NCBI RefSeq assembly: GCF_000182745.2 | Contig: NC_016027.1 | Span: 437,001-501,000, forward strand | DNA length: 64,000 bases | Origin: Komagataeibacter medellinensis NBRC 3288 | GTDB lineage: Bacteria > Pseudomonadota > Alphaproteobacteria > Acetobacterales > Acetobacteraceae | Reading direction: 5' to 3' | Part shown: positions 19,972 through 28,224 of the stretch, one piece after another | Layout: every line of letters starts with the position of its first letter | How positions within the stretch are numbered: position 1 is the first letter of the stretch | Position numbers and translations under genes: made by a program | The notes under the pieces: generated by a model | What the model was told of the DNA's origin: nothing | The model's database searches: none | The model's input: the letters and a program-made list of their open reading frames with translations, nothing else

Positions 19972-21110
19972 TGGACTGTTTCCTTGGCCTGATCTTGGGT
20001 ACAGGCATGGGTCGTCATAAAGGTATCCAGCGCATCGTGGCTGATGCCGGGGCATACGCTCTCCCGGCTGCCCACGGTCAGGGCGGCGGCGGCAAGCCCA
20101 TGGCGGCAGGCCGTCACGGTGTCCATGTTTTCGCTCAGGGCCGAGAGGGTCGCAGCAACCAGCGCATCGCCCGCGCCGGTTACATCCACCACATCGGTCC
20201 GATAGGCAGGCAGGGCATGCACGCCGCTGCTGTCGGCTACCGTCAGGCCCCGCGCGCCTTCGGTCATGATGACGGTGCCAACGCCCTGCATCACCAGGGC
20301 CGCTGCAATGGCGGCACTGGTATCGGCGGTCGTCGTACCATCAAGCAGGGTCAGGGCTTCATCACGGTTGGTGAACAGGACCTGCACACCATCAAGCTGG
20401 CCGCGCAACCGCTGCGCCTTGGGCACGGACACCGTATCGACCGCAAGGCTGAAGCTGCCTTCGCGCGCCTTGCGCGTCAGCCATGCGAGCACCTCGACCG
20501 AGACGTTGCAGTCAACAAACAACCACCCCGCCGCCGCAATCAGCGGCCAGCAGCGTCGGATGTAGTCTATATCGAGGCGCTCGAACACGACGGCATCAAA
20601 AACCGCGACACCCAGGTCGTGGCGGTCATCGAGTATGGCAATGTATTCCGCCGTGCTGGCATTGCCCGCAAACTGGATGCGCGACGTATCCACGCCACAG
20701 GATTTCATGTGGTCGGCCAGGGCATGGCCGGGCAGGTCATCGCCCACAATGCTGACCAGCGCCGTCGCCTGCCCCAGCCGGGCCAGGTTCTCGCACACAT
20801 TGCGTGCAACGCCACCAAAGCCGGTATAGCCGGTGGCGGGGTTGGACGTGCCAGGAACAAGGGGGGAGAAAAGACAGAACTTCCGGTCGATCGCAGCGCC
20901 CCCGATACAGACGATGGGCGCCCGCGTTGCGGCAACATAAGCACGCCCCAGCAGGTAGCCCTTACGTGTAAGCTGTCCGATATGGGTGGCAAGGGTGGGG
21001 CGGGTCATGCCGCATCGCTCGGCCAGGTCCTTCTGTGATGCGAACGGATTGTCCATGATAATGTCAAGGACAATCCGCTCCTGCTCTGTCAGGCTATGAC
21101 GCGGTGGCAT
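19968..21110 (-). CDS. psuK: Pseudouridine kinase with N-terminal helix-turn-helix
   Basis: The 380-residue protein fuses a winged-helix DNA-binding domain (SQKDLAERCGMTRPTLATHI, residues about 20-45) to a PfkB-family sugar kinase (CIGGAAIDRKF at about 68, GGVARNVCENLARLG, and DVTGAGDALVAA with the anion hole and catalytic Asp). PfkB kinases beside psuG phosphorylate pseudouridine. ATG 21110 has GGAG seven bases upstream; ATGs at 21122 and 21161 are possible but less well spaced. The HTH suggests the kinase also acts as a sensor-repressor, an inference from architecture. Confidence 0.88.
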   Translation of the reverse strand: MPPRHSLTEQERIVLDIIMDNPFASQKDLAERCGMTRPTLATHIGQLTRKGYLLGRAYVAATRAPIVCIGGAAIDRKFCLFSPLVPGTSNPATGYTGFGGVARNVCENLARLGQATALVSIVGDDLPGHALADHMKSCGVDTSRIQFAGNASTAEYIAILDDRHDLGVAVFDAVVFERLDIDYIRRCWPLIAAAGWLFVDCNVSVEVLAWLTRKAREGSFSLAVDTVSVPKAQRLRGQLDGVQVLFTNRDEALTLLDGTTTADTSAAIAAALVMQGVGTVIMTEGARGLTVADSSGVHALPAYRTDVVDVTGAGDALVAATLSALSENMDTVTACRHGLAAAALTVGSRESVCPGISHDALDTFMTTHACTQDQAKETVQ

Positions 21111-21223
21111 TGTGTGCTCCATGATTGGAGCGAAACCGTAACAAATGTTTGGACGGCCCACAATAGTTTATATATCGGTCAAGAAATGAATTTTGCTACC
21201 CCGCCGGGGTGGGTGCGGACAGG

Positions 21224-21922
21224 CTATTCCGCGGTTTCGGGCGGGGATGGGGGCAGCAGGGAAGAGACCATCTGCATGATGGTCTGGGTGCCCGTTGCAT
21301 AATCCCGGCCCGTCAGGTGTGGCTTGCCCAGTACGGCGGCCATCTGCACCTGCACATCGGCATAGGCCTGTGTCATGGCCCACAGGCAGAACAGGAAATG
21401 CACCGGATCGGTCTTCGCCATCAGCCCTGCTTCATGCCATGCCTTAAACACCCTGGTGCGCTGTTCAACATGCTTGCGTAGCGTATCGACCAGAAAGTCA
21501 TGCACGTAGCGCCCGCCCGAAAGCAGTTCGTGGGCGAACAGACGCGACGCTTCGGGGCGCTTGCGGGAGAATTCCATCTTGGCTTCTATGAAACCCCGCA
21601 ACCCTTCCTGCGGCGACCTGTCGGCACTAAGCCATTTGCTGGCATCGCCCAGCCAGTCATCGAGCAGTTGCTTGAGGGTTGCGCGGTACAGGTCTTCCTT
21701 GGTGCGGAAGTAGTAATGGATATTGGCCTTGGGCAGGTTGCTGGCTTCGGCAATGTCGTTCATGCGCGTGCCGGACAGGCCGTGGGCGGCAAAGACTTTC
21801 TCAGCCGCATTCAGGATCTGGCGTGTGTTGTTCTGTCTTGGGGCGCCGGTACGTTTCCTGCGGGTCGGGATTGTGGGCGGTACTGGGGGCATGAGCGGGA
21901 CAGGAATACCTTTCGGATTCAT
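21224..21922 (-). CDS. RutR-like TetR-family regulator of pyrimidine catabolism
   Basis: The 232-residue protein has the TetR helix-turn-helix (GTRMNDIAEASNLPKANIHY, residues about 51-70) and a ligand domain that follows E. coli RutR closely in layout: LYRATLKQLLDDWL, MEFSRKRPEASRLFAHELLS and DPVHFLFCLWAMTQAYAD. RutR responds to uracil and thymine and binds TTGACCANNTGGTCAA. Sites of this type occur before preT, the second nupC and hydA/NCS1 in this window. A proline-rich tail of about 25 residues precedes the DNA-binding domain. It ends 113 bp before psuK and follows the MocR gene on the same strand. Confidence 0.82.
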   Translation of the reverse strand: MNPKGIPVPLMPPVPPTIPTRRKRTGAPRQNNTRQILNAAEKVFAAHGLSGTRMNDIAEASNLPKANIHYYFRTKEDLYRATLKQLLDDWLGDASKWLSADRSPQEGLRGFIEAKMEFSRKRPEASRLFAHELLSGGRYVHDFLVDTLRKHVEQRTRVFKAWHEAGLMAKTDPVHFLFCLWAMTQAYADVQVQMAAVLGKPHLTGRDYATGTQTIMQMVSSLLPPSPPETAE

Positions 21923-21967
21923 AATGATACATTAACATCTCGACCTTCCCCCTTTGAACGCCGGAGG

Positions 21968-23374
21968 TCAATCTATTCCCTTACCGCACGCCACGCTTTT
22001 TATGAATGTGAACAGGCGCTCATCCTCGCAGTGCGCGACATTGAAGCGGAACCACTGCGAAGGCTGCCCGCCGGGGCGGAACAGGTGGCCGGGGGCGAGC
22101 ATGATGTCGTGCTGGCAGGCACGCTCGGCCAGGGCGCGCACATCCATGTCCTGCCCGAAGCGCGCCCAGGCGAACATGCCGCCCGGCGGCTGGAAATGCA
22201 CTGCCATCCCCGCCTGTCCCAGTCGTGTGCACACGCGCGCCTGCACGCGGGTCAGGTGTTCGCGCAGATGGGCCAGGTGGGGGCGGTACAGACCGCTGCT
22301 GACAATGGCGTGCACGATCTCCTCGTTCAGTGGCGCGGTGGTCAGGTTGCTTGCCATTTTCTGGCGCAAAATGCGCTGGGCGGTGTCGGACGCACAGGCC
22401 ACGTAACCCACGCGCAGGCCGGGCGCGATCGTCTTGGAAAAACTGCCGATATGGACAACCCGCTCCAGCCCGCCCAGTTGCGAGAGCGTCTGCTGCCCTT
22501 CGGGAGCCAGGTCGAGGAAGATGTCGTCCTCGATGACCGTCAGGTCATGGCGCGTGGCGATATCCAGTACGGCGTGCATGTTGCGCGTGGTGGCGCAACT
22601 GCCGGTGGGATTATGCAGGATGGACGTGGTGATGAACAGCCGCGGCTGGTGCTGCCTGACCATGCGGGCCAGCGCGTCGGGGCAGGGACCATCGGGCAGG
22701 CGGGGGATGGAGGCGGTGCGCAGCCCCAGTGACTGGAGGGCCGGGTAGAGGTTGCAGTAGCCCGGATCTTCCACCAGTACCGTATCACCCCGGGTGGACA
22801 GGCAGCGCACTGCAAGTTCCAGCGCCTGGCTTGCGCCATGGGTCATGATGATGTTGCCGTCCTCGCAGCACACATCGCGCCGCGCCAGCATCTGGCTTAT
22901 GTCGTGGCGCAGTCCGGCATGGCCATAGGGGTTGCCGTATTCCAGAACACTGGCCAGCCGCCCCGGTGTCATGCCCGCAAGGGCGCGGCGGGTCGCGGAT
23001 GTGAACAGCAGGTCCGAGGGCAGCCACCCGCAGCCCGCTTTGATGACCGGGGCTTCGTCCTCATAAGCGTATTGCAAAAGCCACGTTGAATCGATGGAGC
23101 GCTGGATCAGCGGTGCCGCGCGCGGTGGCGTGCAGACAAAATAGCCGCGCGTACCCCGGCTTTCCACCAGTCCCGCCGCTGCTAGGCGCAGGTAGGTATT
23201 GGCTATGGTCAGGGTGCTGACCCCACATTCACGCGCCATGCGGCGGATGGAGGGCAGGCGCGCGCCCCGGCGTAGCATGCCGCTGCGGATGCGGTGCGCC
23301 AGATCCTCTCCGATCTGACCAACCAGCGGGGTGGCGCTGTCGCGGTCCGGGCGGGGAGGGGCGTGGGCTGTCAT
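21968..23374 (-). CDS. MocR-type PLP-dependent regulator (GntR-aminotransferase fusion)
   Basis: The 468-residue protein has an N-terminal GntR winged helix (LPSIRRMARECGVSTLTIAN, residues about 40-59) and a class I aminotransferase-like domain with a GASQALELAVRCL segment, HNPTG, and the PLP lysine in GSFSKTIAPGLRVGY. MocR proteins such as GabR and PdxR use the PLP fold to sense amino-group metabolites. It is divergent from an omega-amino acid transaminase, with a TGTACATATACA palindrome in between, so beta-alanine is the likely signal (inference). Confidence 0.88.
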   Translation of the reverse strand: MTAHAPPRPDRDSATPLVGQIGEDLAHRIRSGMLRRGARLPSIRRMARECGVSTLTIANTYLRLAAAGLVESRGTRGYFVCTPPRAAPLIQRSIDSTWLLQYAYEDEAPVIKAGCGWLPSDLLFTSATRRALAGMTPGRLASVLEYGNPYGHAGLRHDISQMLARRDVCCEDGNIIMTHGASQALELAVRCLSTRGDTVLVEDPGYCNLYPALQSLGLRTASIPRLPDGPCPDALARMVRQHQPRLFITTSILHNPTGSCATTRNMHAVLDIATRHDLTVIEDDIFLDLAPEGQQTLSQLGGLERVVHIGSFSKTIAPGLRVGYVACASDTAQRILRQKMASNLTTAPLNEEIVHAIVSSGLYRPHLAHLREHLTRVQARVCTRLGQAGMAVHFQPPGGMFAWARFGQDMDVRALAERACQHDIMLAPGHLFRPGGQPSQWFRFNVAHCEDERLFTFIKSVACGKGID

Positions 23375-23420
23375 GGTGGCGGGGGTCCGATCAGTACAGT
23401 TTCAGGCAAAGTGGAAGGGT

Positions 23421-23432
23421 TGTACATATACA
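23421..23432. promoter_or_regulatory. Candidate MocR operator between mocR and transaminase
   Basis: TGTACATATACA is a near-palindrome in the 145-bp divergent region. A TACAG pentamer occurs just left (about 23395) and overlaps it on the right. Confidence 0.3.
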
Positions 23433-23519
23433 GGAAACCGGGTGCGAAATACGATGCACAAATGAATCGTCCCGGTCATGGGTGCCGGGGACGTATTTCA
23501 TCCAGCACAGGATTGCACG

Positions 23520-24869
23520 ATGGTTCAGGATTCAGAAAAGACCGCTCTCCTTCGTAACAAGCAAGATGGGGTGTACTGGCAGCCATACACCGCCAACCGC
23601 CTGCTGCGCGCCAATATGGAACCGCGCACCATGGTCAGTGCCAAAGGTGCCTATTACACCAATAGCGAAGGCACAAAGCTGTTCGATACGCTGTCGGGCC
23701 TGTGGTGTACGCCGCTGGGCCACGCACACCCGCGTATTGTCGAAGCGGTGCGCAAGCAGGCGGAAACACTGGACTTCGCGCCGTCTTTCCAGTTGACCCA
23801 CCCCGGCGCCATCTCGTTGGCCGAGCGGATTGCCGACCTGGCTCCCGATAATCTGAACCATGTGTTTTTCGCCAATTCCGGGTCGGAAGCGGCGGATACG
23901 GCAATCAAGGTGGCGCTGGGCTATCACCGCCTCAAGGGCGAGGCCAGCCGCTTCCGCATGATCGGGCGCGAGCGTGGCTACCACGGCGTGGGCCTGGGTG
24001 GCATGTCGGTTGGTGGCATCGTGCCCAACCGCAAGATGTTTGCTCCGATCATGATGAACGGCGTGGACCACCTGCGCCATACCTACGAGCCGAGCCACAT
24101 GGCCTTTACCCGCGGCCAGCCCACATGGGGCACCCACCGTGCGGAAGACCTGGTGCGGCTGGTAACCCTGCATGATGCCTCGACCATTGCTGCCGTGATC
24201 GTGGAGCCGGTGCAGGGCTCGACCGGCGTGGTCGTCCCGCCCGTGGGTTACCTGCAGCGCCTGCGCGAGATCTGTACCGCCAATGGCATCCTGCTGATCT
24301 TTGATGAAGTCATTACCGGCTTTGGCCGCATGGGCGAGAACTTTGGCGCGCAGCGCTTTGGCGTCACGCCCGACATCATCACATTTGCCAAAGCGGTGAC
24401 CAACGGCATCGTACCAATGGGCGGCGTGATCGTGACGGACGAGATCTACAACACCTTCATGACCGGGCCGGAAAGTGCGATCGAGTTCTGCCACGGCTAC
24501 ACCTATTCCGGCCACCCCATGGCGGCGGCGGTGGGCCATGTGGTGCTGGACGTCATGCGCGAGGAAGGTCTGGTCGAGCGCGTGCGCGTGCTTGAACCGG
24601 TGCTGGAAGAAGCGATGCACGGCCTGAAGGACCTGGACGTGATTGCCGATATCCGCAACATCGGGTTGACGGCCGCCTTCGACATGAAACCCGCTGAAGG
24701 CAAGCCCGGCGCGCGTGGCCTTGCCCTGTTCGAGGCAGGGCTGCGTAATGGCCTGCTGCTGCGCTGCACGGGCGATACGGTGTCCTTCGGGCCTCCGTTC
24801 ATCTCTACCGAACAGGAACTGCGCGACATGGCCGCCACGCTGCGCAGGCTGATCACCGAAGTATGCTGA
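23520..24869 (+). CDS. Omega-amino acid (beta-alanine):pyruvate aminotransferase
   Basis: The 449-residue class III aminotransferase has the family N-terminus (YWQPYTANRLLRAN), FANSGSEAADTAIKVALGYH for PLP phosphate binding, LIFDEVITGFGRMG with the PLP Asp, and the Schiff-base lysine at residue 291 in TFAKAVTNG. This subfamily transfers the amino group of beta-alanine to pyruvate giving malonate semialdehyde and alanine. ATG 23520 has AGGA upstream; an ATG 42 bases earlier lies outside the homology. It is followed 45 bp later by the decarboxylase-like tautomerase, as expected if its product is malonate semialdehyde. Confidence 0.88.
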   Translation: MVQDSEKTALLRNKQDGVYWQPYTANRLLRANMEPRTMVSAKGAYYTNSEGTKLFDTLSGLWCTPLGHAHPRIVEAVRKQAETLDFAPSFQLTHPGAISLAERIADLAPDNLNHVFFANSGSEAADTAIKVALGYHRLKGEASRFRMIGRERGYHGVGLGGMSVGGIVPNRKMFAPIMMNGVDHLRHTYEPSHMAFTRGQPTWGTHRAEDLVRLVTLHDASTIAAVIVEPVQGSTGVVVPPVGYLQRLREICTANGILLIFDEVITGFGRMGENFGAQRFGVTPDIITFAKAVTNGIVPMGGVIVTDEIYNTFMTGPESAIEFCHGYTYSGHPMAAAVGHVVLDVMREEGLVERVRVLEPVLEEAMHGLKDLDVIADIRNIGLTAAFDMKPAEGKPGARGLALFEAGLRNGLLLRCTGDTVSFGPPFISTEQELRDMAATLRRLITEVC

Positions 24870-24914
24870 ACCGGTAGCCCCGGCCAGCCAACATAACAGG
24901 ACAGGACTGACATC

Positions 24915-25328
24915 ATGCCGTTAATGCATTTTCACATGGTCAAGGGTGCGCGCACGCCGGACGAACTGCGCGGTTTCCTTGATGCCGCCCACGATGCGAT
25001 GGTCGCGGCCTTCAAGGTGCCCGGCCGTGACCGCTACCAGCTCGTATCCGAGCATGAGCCGACCCACATGATCGTGGAAGATACCGGGCTGGACATTCCC
25101 CGTACGCCCAAGGTCGTGCTGCTTCAGGTTTTCTCGCGCCCGCGTGGCAAGGAGCAGATTGCCGCATTCTACAAGCTGCTGGCCGAGACGCTGGAGGCCC
25201 GCACCGGCCTGGCACCTTCCGACCTGATGGTGTCCGTTGTTGAAAACAACGACGAGCACTGGAGCTTCGGCCACGGCCGCGCACAGTTCCTGACCGGTGA
25301 GCTGCCGCTGCCGGGTGCGAAGGCCTGA
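24915..25328 (+). CDS. Malonate-semialdehyde-decarboxylase-like tautomerase
   Basis: The 137-residue protein belongs to the tautomerase superfamily with N-terminal proline after Met removal. With Pro as residue 1, Asp38 (in VPGRDRYQ), Arg74 and Arg76 (in FSRPRG), Trp115 and Phe117 (in HWSFGHG) line up, one residue displaced, with Pro1, Asp37, Arg73, Arg75, Trp114 and Phe116 of Pseudomonas pavonaceae malonate semialdehyde decarboxylase. That enzyme makes acetaldehyde and CO2. The gene directly follows the beta-alanine transaminase whose product is malonate semialdehyde. Another tautomerase activity cannot be excluded without assay. Confidence 0.83.
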   Translation: MPLMHFHMVKGARTPDELRGFLDAAHDAMVAAFKVPGRDRYQLVSEHEPTHMIVEDTGLDIPRTPKVVLLQVFSRPRGKEQIAAFYKLLAETLEARTGLAPSDLMVSVVENNDEHWSFGHGRAQFLTGELPLPGAKA

Positions 25329-25339
25329 CCTGCCATTTT

Positions 25340-25364
25340 CCGGATTCCTGTAACGGGAATCCGG
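25340..25364 (+). terminator. Hairpin after the transaminase-tautomerase pair
   Basis: CCGGATTCC and GGAATCCGG form a perfect 9-bp stem with a 7-base loop, followed by a weak T-rich run (GATTTCATT). It separates this pair from preT. Confidence 0.6.
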
Positions 25365-25463
25365 GATTTCATTGCTGTGTGAATAAATAACGGCAGGTTT
25401 GTTGTTTCTTATAAGAAATGTTTTTATATGGCGCGGCGTAATGGTAATTCCGCCCTAAAAAAC

Positions 25464-25479
25464 CTGATCATATGGTCAG
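25464..25479. promoter_or_regulatory. RutR-like operator upstream of preT
   Basis: CTGATCATATGGTCAG differs from the TGACCANNTGGTCA core of the E. coli RutR site at one base. It lies about 66 bp before the preT ATG. Confidence 0.65.
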
Positions 25480-25545
25480 AAAAATATTGCGATCAGTTAC
25501 CGAAATCTCTTATGATCTCTCCATCAGAAAGTTGTTGGAGCTGTC

Positions 25546-26898
25546 ATGCCGCAGGGTCCCGATATAGCGCCCGGTCGTCTTAGCGATACCGAGCTTGCGC
25601 TTAATTTTTCCGATGCTCACCCGCCGCTTACACATGCCCAGGCCGTGGTTGAAGCAGATCGCTGTTTCTACTGTTATGATGCGCCCTGCATCGAAGCCTG
25701 CCCCACGGGCATCGACATCCCGCGCTTCATCCGTGCCATTGCCACGGATAACATGGCGGGATCGGCAAGGGTCATCCTGGAATCCAATATCCTTGGTGGC
25801 TCATGCGCCCGCGTCTGCCCCACTGAGATCCTGTGTGAGCAGAAATGCGTGCACAATACCCGTGAGGAAGGCCAGCCCATCCGCATCGGCATGCTCCAGC
25901 GCCATGCTACGGACTGGCAGATGGACCATGGAGGCCAGCCGTTTACGCGCGCGCCGTCAACAGGCAGGCGCATTGCCATTGTCGGTGCGGGGCCTGCCGG
26001 CCTTGCCTGTGCGCACCGCCTGGCCATGCACGGCCATGACGTGATGATCTTCGACCGCCATGCGCGTGCCGGCGGCCTGAACGAATATGGCGTGGCTGCC
26101 TATAAACTGGCTGATGACTTTGCCCAGCGCGAGGTTGACTTCCTGCTGGCCATCGGCGGCATTTCCTTTGCCGGTGGCGAGGCGCTGGGCCGTGACATGA
26201 CGGTTGCCAGCCTGCGGCGTGAATATGATGCCGTTTTCCTGGCCGTGGGCCTTGCGGGCGTGCGCTCGCTGGGGATCGAGGGCGAAGATCTTGATGGCGT
26301 GATGGATGCGGTCGATTTCATCGAAGGGCTGCGTTCGGTCAACAAGCAGACCGTACCGGTGGGTCGCCGCGTTGTGGTGATCGGCGGCGGCAATACGGCG
26401 GTCGATGCCGCGGTGCAGGCCCGCAGGCTGGGTGCGGACGAGGTGACCCTCGTCTACCGCCGTGGCTACGAGAACATGTCCGCCACCCCCGTGGAGCGCG
26501 AATGGGCGCAGACCAATGGCGTGACCGTAAAGCTGTGGGCATCGCCCGTGCGGCTTGTGGCGCGTGATGGCGCGCTTGCAGGCATCGAGTTCGCCCGTGG
26601 CGCCAGGGGGGCGGATGGCCGCGCCACGTATGACGCGCAGAACACCTTTGTGCAGGATGCGGACATGGTGCTCAAGGCGGTGGGCCAGACCTTCCTGCCT
26701 GATCCGCTCAATGGCGAGAGCATTGCCCTGGCGGGTGGCCGGATCGTGGTGGATGAAAACGGCCAGACCACCATGCCGGGTGTTTATGCCGGGGGTGACT
26801 GCACCCCGGGCGAAGATCTGACCGTAGCGGCCGTGCGTGACGGGCGTAATGCGGCGGAAGCAATCCATGCGGCCTTTACGGCTGCGGCGGCGAAGTAA
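25546..26898 (+). CDS. preT: NAD-dependent dihydropyrimidine dehydrogenase, PreT subunit
   Basis: The 450-residue subunit carries the electron-input half of dihydropyrimidine dehydrogenase. The N-terminal domain has cysteine clusters for Fe-S centres (CFYCYDAPCIEACPTGIDIP near residue 40, and GGSCARVCPTEILCEQKC near 85). It is followed by an FAD motif (RRIAIVGAGPAGLACAHRL), a second dinucleotide fold for NAD(P)H (RRVVVIGGGNTAVDAAVQAR), and the C-terminal FAD motif GVYAGGDCTPGEDLTVAAVRDG with its ATG-like turn. It starts 11 bp-coupled operon preT-preA. With PreA it interconverts uracil/thymine and dihydro forms using NADH. Confidence 0.95.
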   Translation: MPQGPDIAPGRLSDTELALNFSDAHPPLTHAQAVVEADRCFYCYDAPCIEACPTGIDIPRFIRAIATDNMAGSARVILESNILGGSCARVCPTEILCEQKCVHNTREEGQPIRIGMLQRHATDWQMDHGGQPFTRAPSTGRRIAIVGAGPAGLACAHRLAMHGHDVMIFDRHARAGGLNEYGVAAYKLADDFAQREVDFLLAIGGISFAGGEALGRDMTVASLRREYDAVFLAVGLAGVRSLGIEGEDLDGVMDAVDFIEGLRSVNKQTVPVGRRVVVIGGGNTAVDAAVQARRLGADEVTLVYRRGYENMSATPVEREWAQTNGVTVKLWASPVRLVARDGALAGIEFARGARGADGRATYDAQNTFVQDADMVLKAVGQTFLPDPLNGESIALAGGRIVVDENGQTTMPGVYAGGDCTPGEDLTVAAVRDGRNAAEAIHAAFTAAAAK

Positions 26899-26909
26899 GG
26901 AAACCGGAC

Positions 26910-28184
26910 ATGGCTGATCTACGCACGAATTTTGTTGGTATCCGCTCGCCCAATCCGTTCTGGCTTGCCTCGGCGCCGCCCACGGACAAGGAATACAATG
27001 TCCGCCGTGCGTTCGAGGCGGGCTGGGGTGGCGTAGTCTGGAAAACGCTGGGGGAAGACCCGCCGGTGGTCAATGTCAGCTCCCGTTACGGATCACTGAA
27101 CTATAATGGCACCCGTATGATCGGGCTCAACAACATCGAGCTGATTTCCGATCGTCCGCTGGCCACGAACATTGCCGAAATCAAGTCCGTCAAGCGCGAT
27201 TATCCTGACCGTGCGGTCGTGGTCAGCCTGATGGTACCCTGCGTGGAGGAGAGCTGGAAGGCTATCCTGCCCATCGTGGAGGAAACCGGTGCCGATGGCA
27301 TCGAGCTGAACTTCGGCTGCCCGCATGGCATGTCCGAGCGCAACATGGGTGCCGCCGTAGGCCAGGTGCCCGAATATGTGGAAATGGTCACGCGGTGGTG
27401 CAAGCAGAACACCCGCATGCCCGTTATCGTCAAGCTTACGCCCAACATCACCAACGTACTCATGCCCGCCCGTGCGGCGCGGCGGGGCGGGGCGGATGCG
27501 GTCTCGCTGATCAACACCATCCAGTCGGTCATCGGCGTGGATCTGGACACAATGGCGCCCATGCCGACGGTTGATGGCAAGGGCACCCATGGCGGCTACT
27601 GTGGCCCGGCGGTCAAGCCCATCGCGCTGCGCATGATTGGTGACATTGCCCGTGACCCTGAAATGGCGGGGCTGCCCATCTCCGGTATTGGCGGTATCGG
27701 CTCGTGGCGCGATGCCGCGGAATTCCTTGCCATGGGGGCCACCACGCTACAGGTCTGCACGGCGGCCATGCATTACGGCTTCCGCATTGTGGAAGACATG
27801 ACCGATGGCCTGTCCGCATGGATGGACCAGAAGGGCTATGCCACCATCAATGACGTAACCGGACGCGCGGTCGAACGCTTCGTGCCATGGAACCAGTTGA
27901 ACATGAAGTTCAACACCATCGCCAGGATTGACCAGGACGCCTGCATCAAGTGTGGCCTGTGTCACATCGCGTGCGAGGATACGTCTCACCAAGCGATTGC
28001 CAAGACCAAGGTGGAAGGCGAGCGCCATTACGAAGTGATTGATGAGGAATGCGTGGGCTGTAACCTGTGTGCGCATGTCTGCCCTGTTGATGACTGTATT
28101 ACCATGCAGCCCCAGCCGGTTGATGGTGTCCTGACATGGCCCGAACACCCCAACAACCCGCACCGCGTGGCAGTGGAATCATAA
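26910..28184 (+). CDS. preA: NAD-dependent dihydropyrimidine dehydrogenase, PreA subunit
   Basis: The 424-residue catalytic subunit has an FMN barrel related to dihydroorotate dehydrogenase (NPFWLASAPPTDKEYN, ELNFGCPHGMSERNMG, VIVKLTPNITNV, GIGGIGSWRDAAEFLAMGA) and a C-terminal ferredoxin-like tail with two CxxCxxxC clusters (CIKCGLCHIAC and CVGCNLCAHVC). Full length matches E. coli PreA. It follows preT by 11 bp and precedes the carbamoyl hydrolase by 40 bp, so all three are one operon under the RutR-like site. Confidence 0.96.
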   Translation: MADLRTNFVGIRSPNPFWLASAPPTDKEYNVRRAFEAGWGGVVWKTLGEDPPVVNVSSRYGSLNYNGTRMIGLNNIELISDRPLATNIAEIKSVKRDYPDRAVVVSLMVPCVEESWKAILPIVEETGADGIELNFGCPHGMSERNMGAAVGQVPEYVEMVTRWCKQNTRMPVIVKLTPNITNVLMPARAARRGGADAVSLINTIQSVIGVDLDTMAPMPTVDGKGTHGGYCGPAVKPIALRMIGDIARDPEMAGLPISGIGGIGSWRDAAEFLAMGATTLQVCTAAMHYGFRIVEDMTDGLSAWMDQKGYATINDVTGRAVERFVPWNQLNMKFNTIARIDQDACIKCGLCHIACEDTSHQAIAKTKVEGERHYEVIDEECVGCNLCAHVCPVDDCITMQPQPVDGVLTWPEHPNNPHRVAVES

Positions 28185-28224
28185 CGCCTGCGCAAGCATG
28201 GTGGCCCAGCATGGAAGGAAGCCT

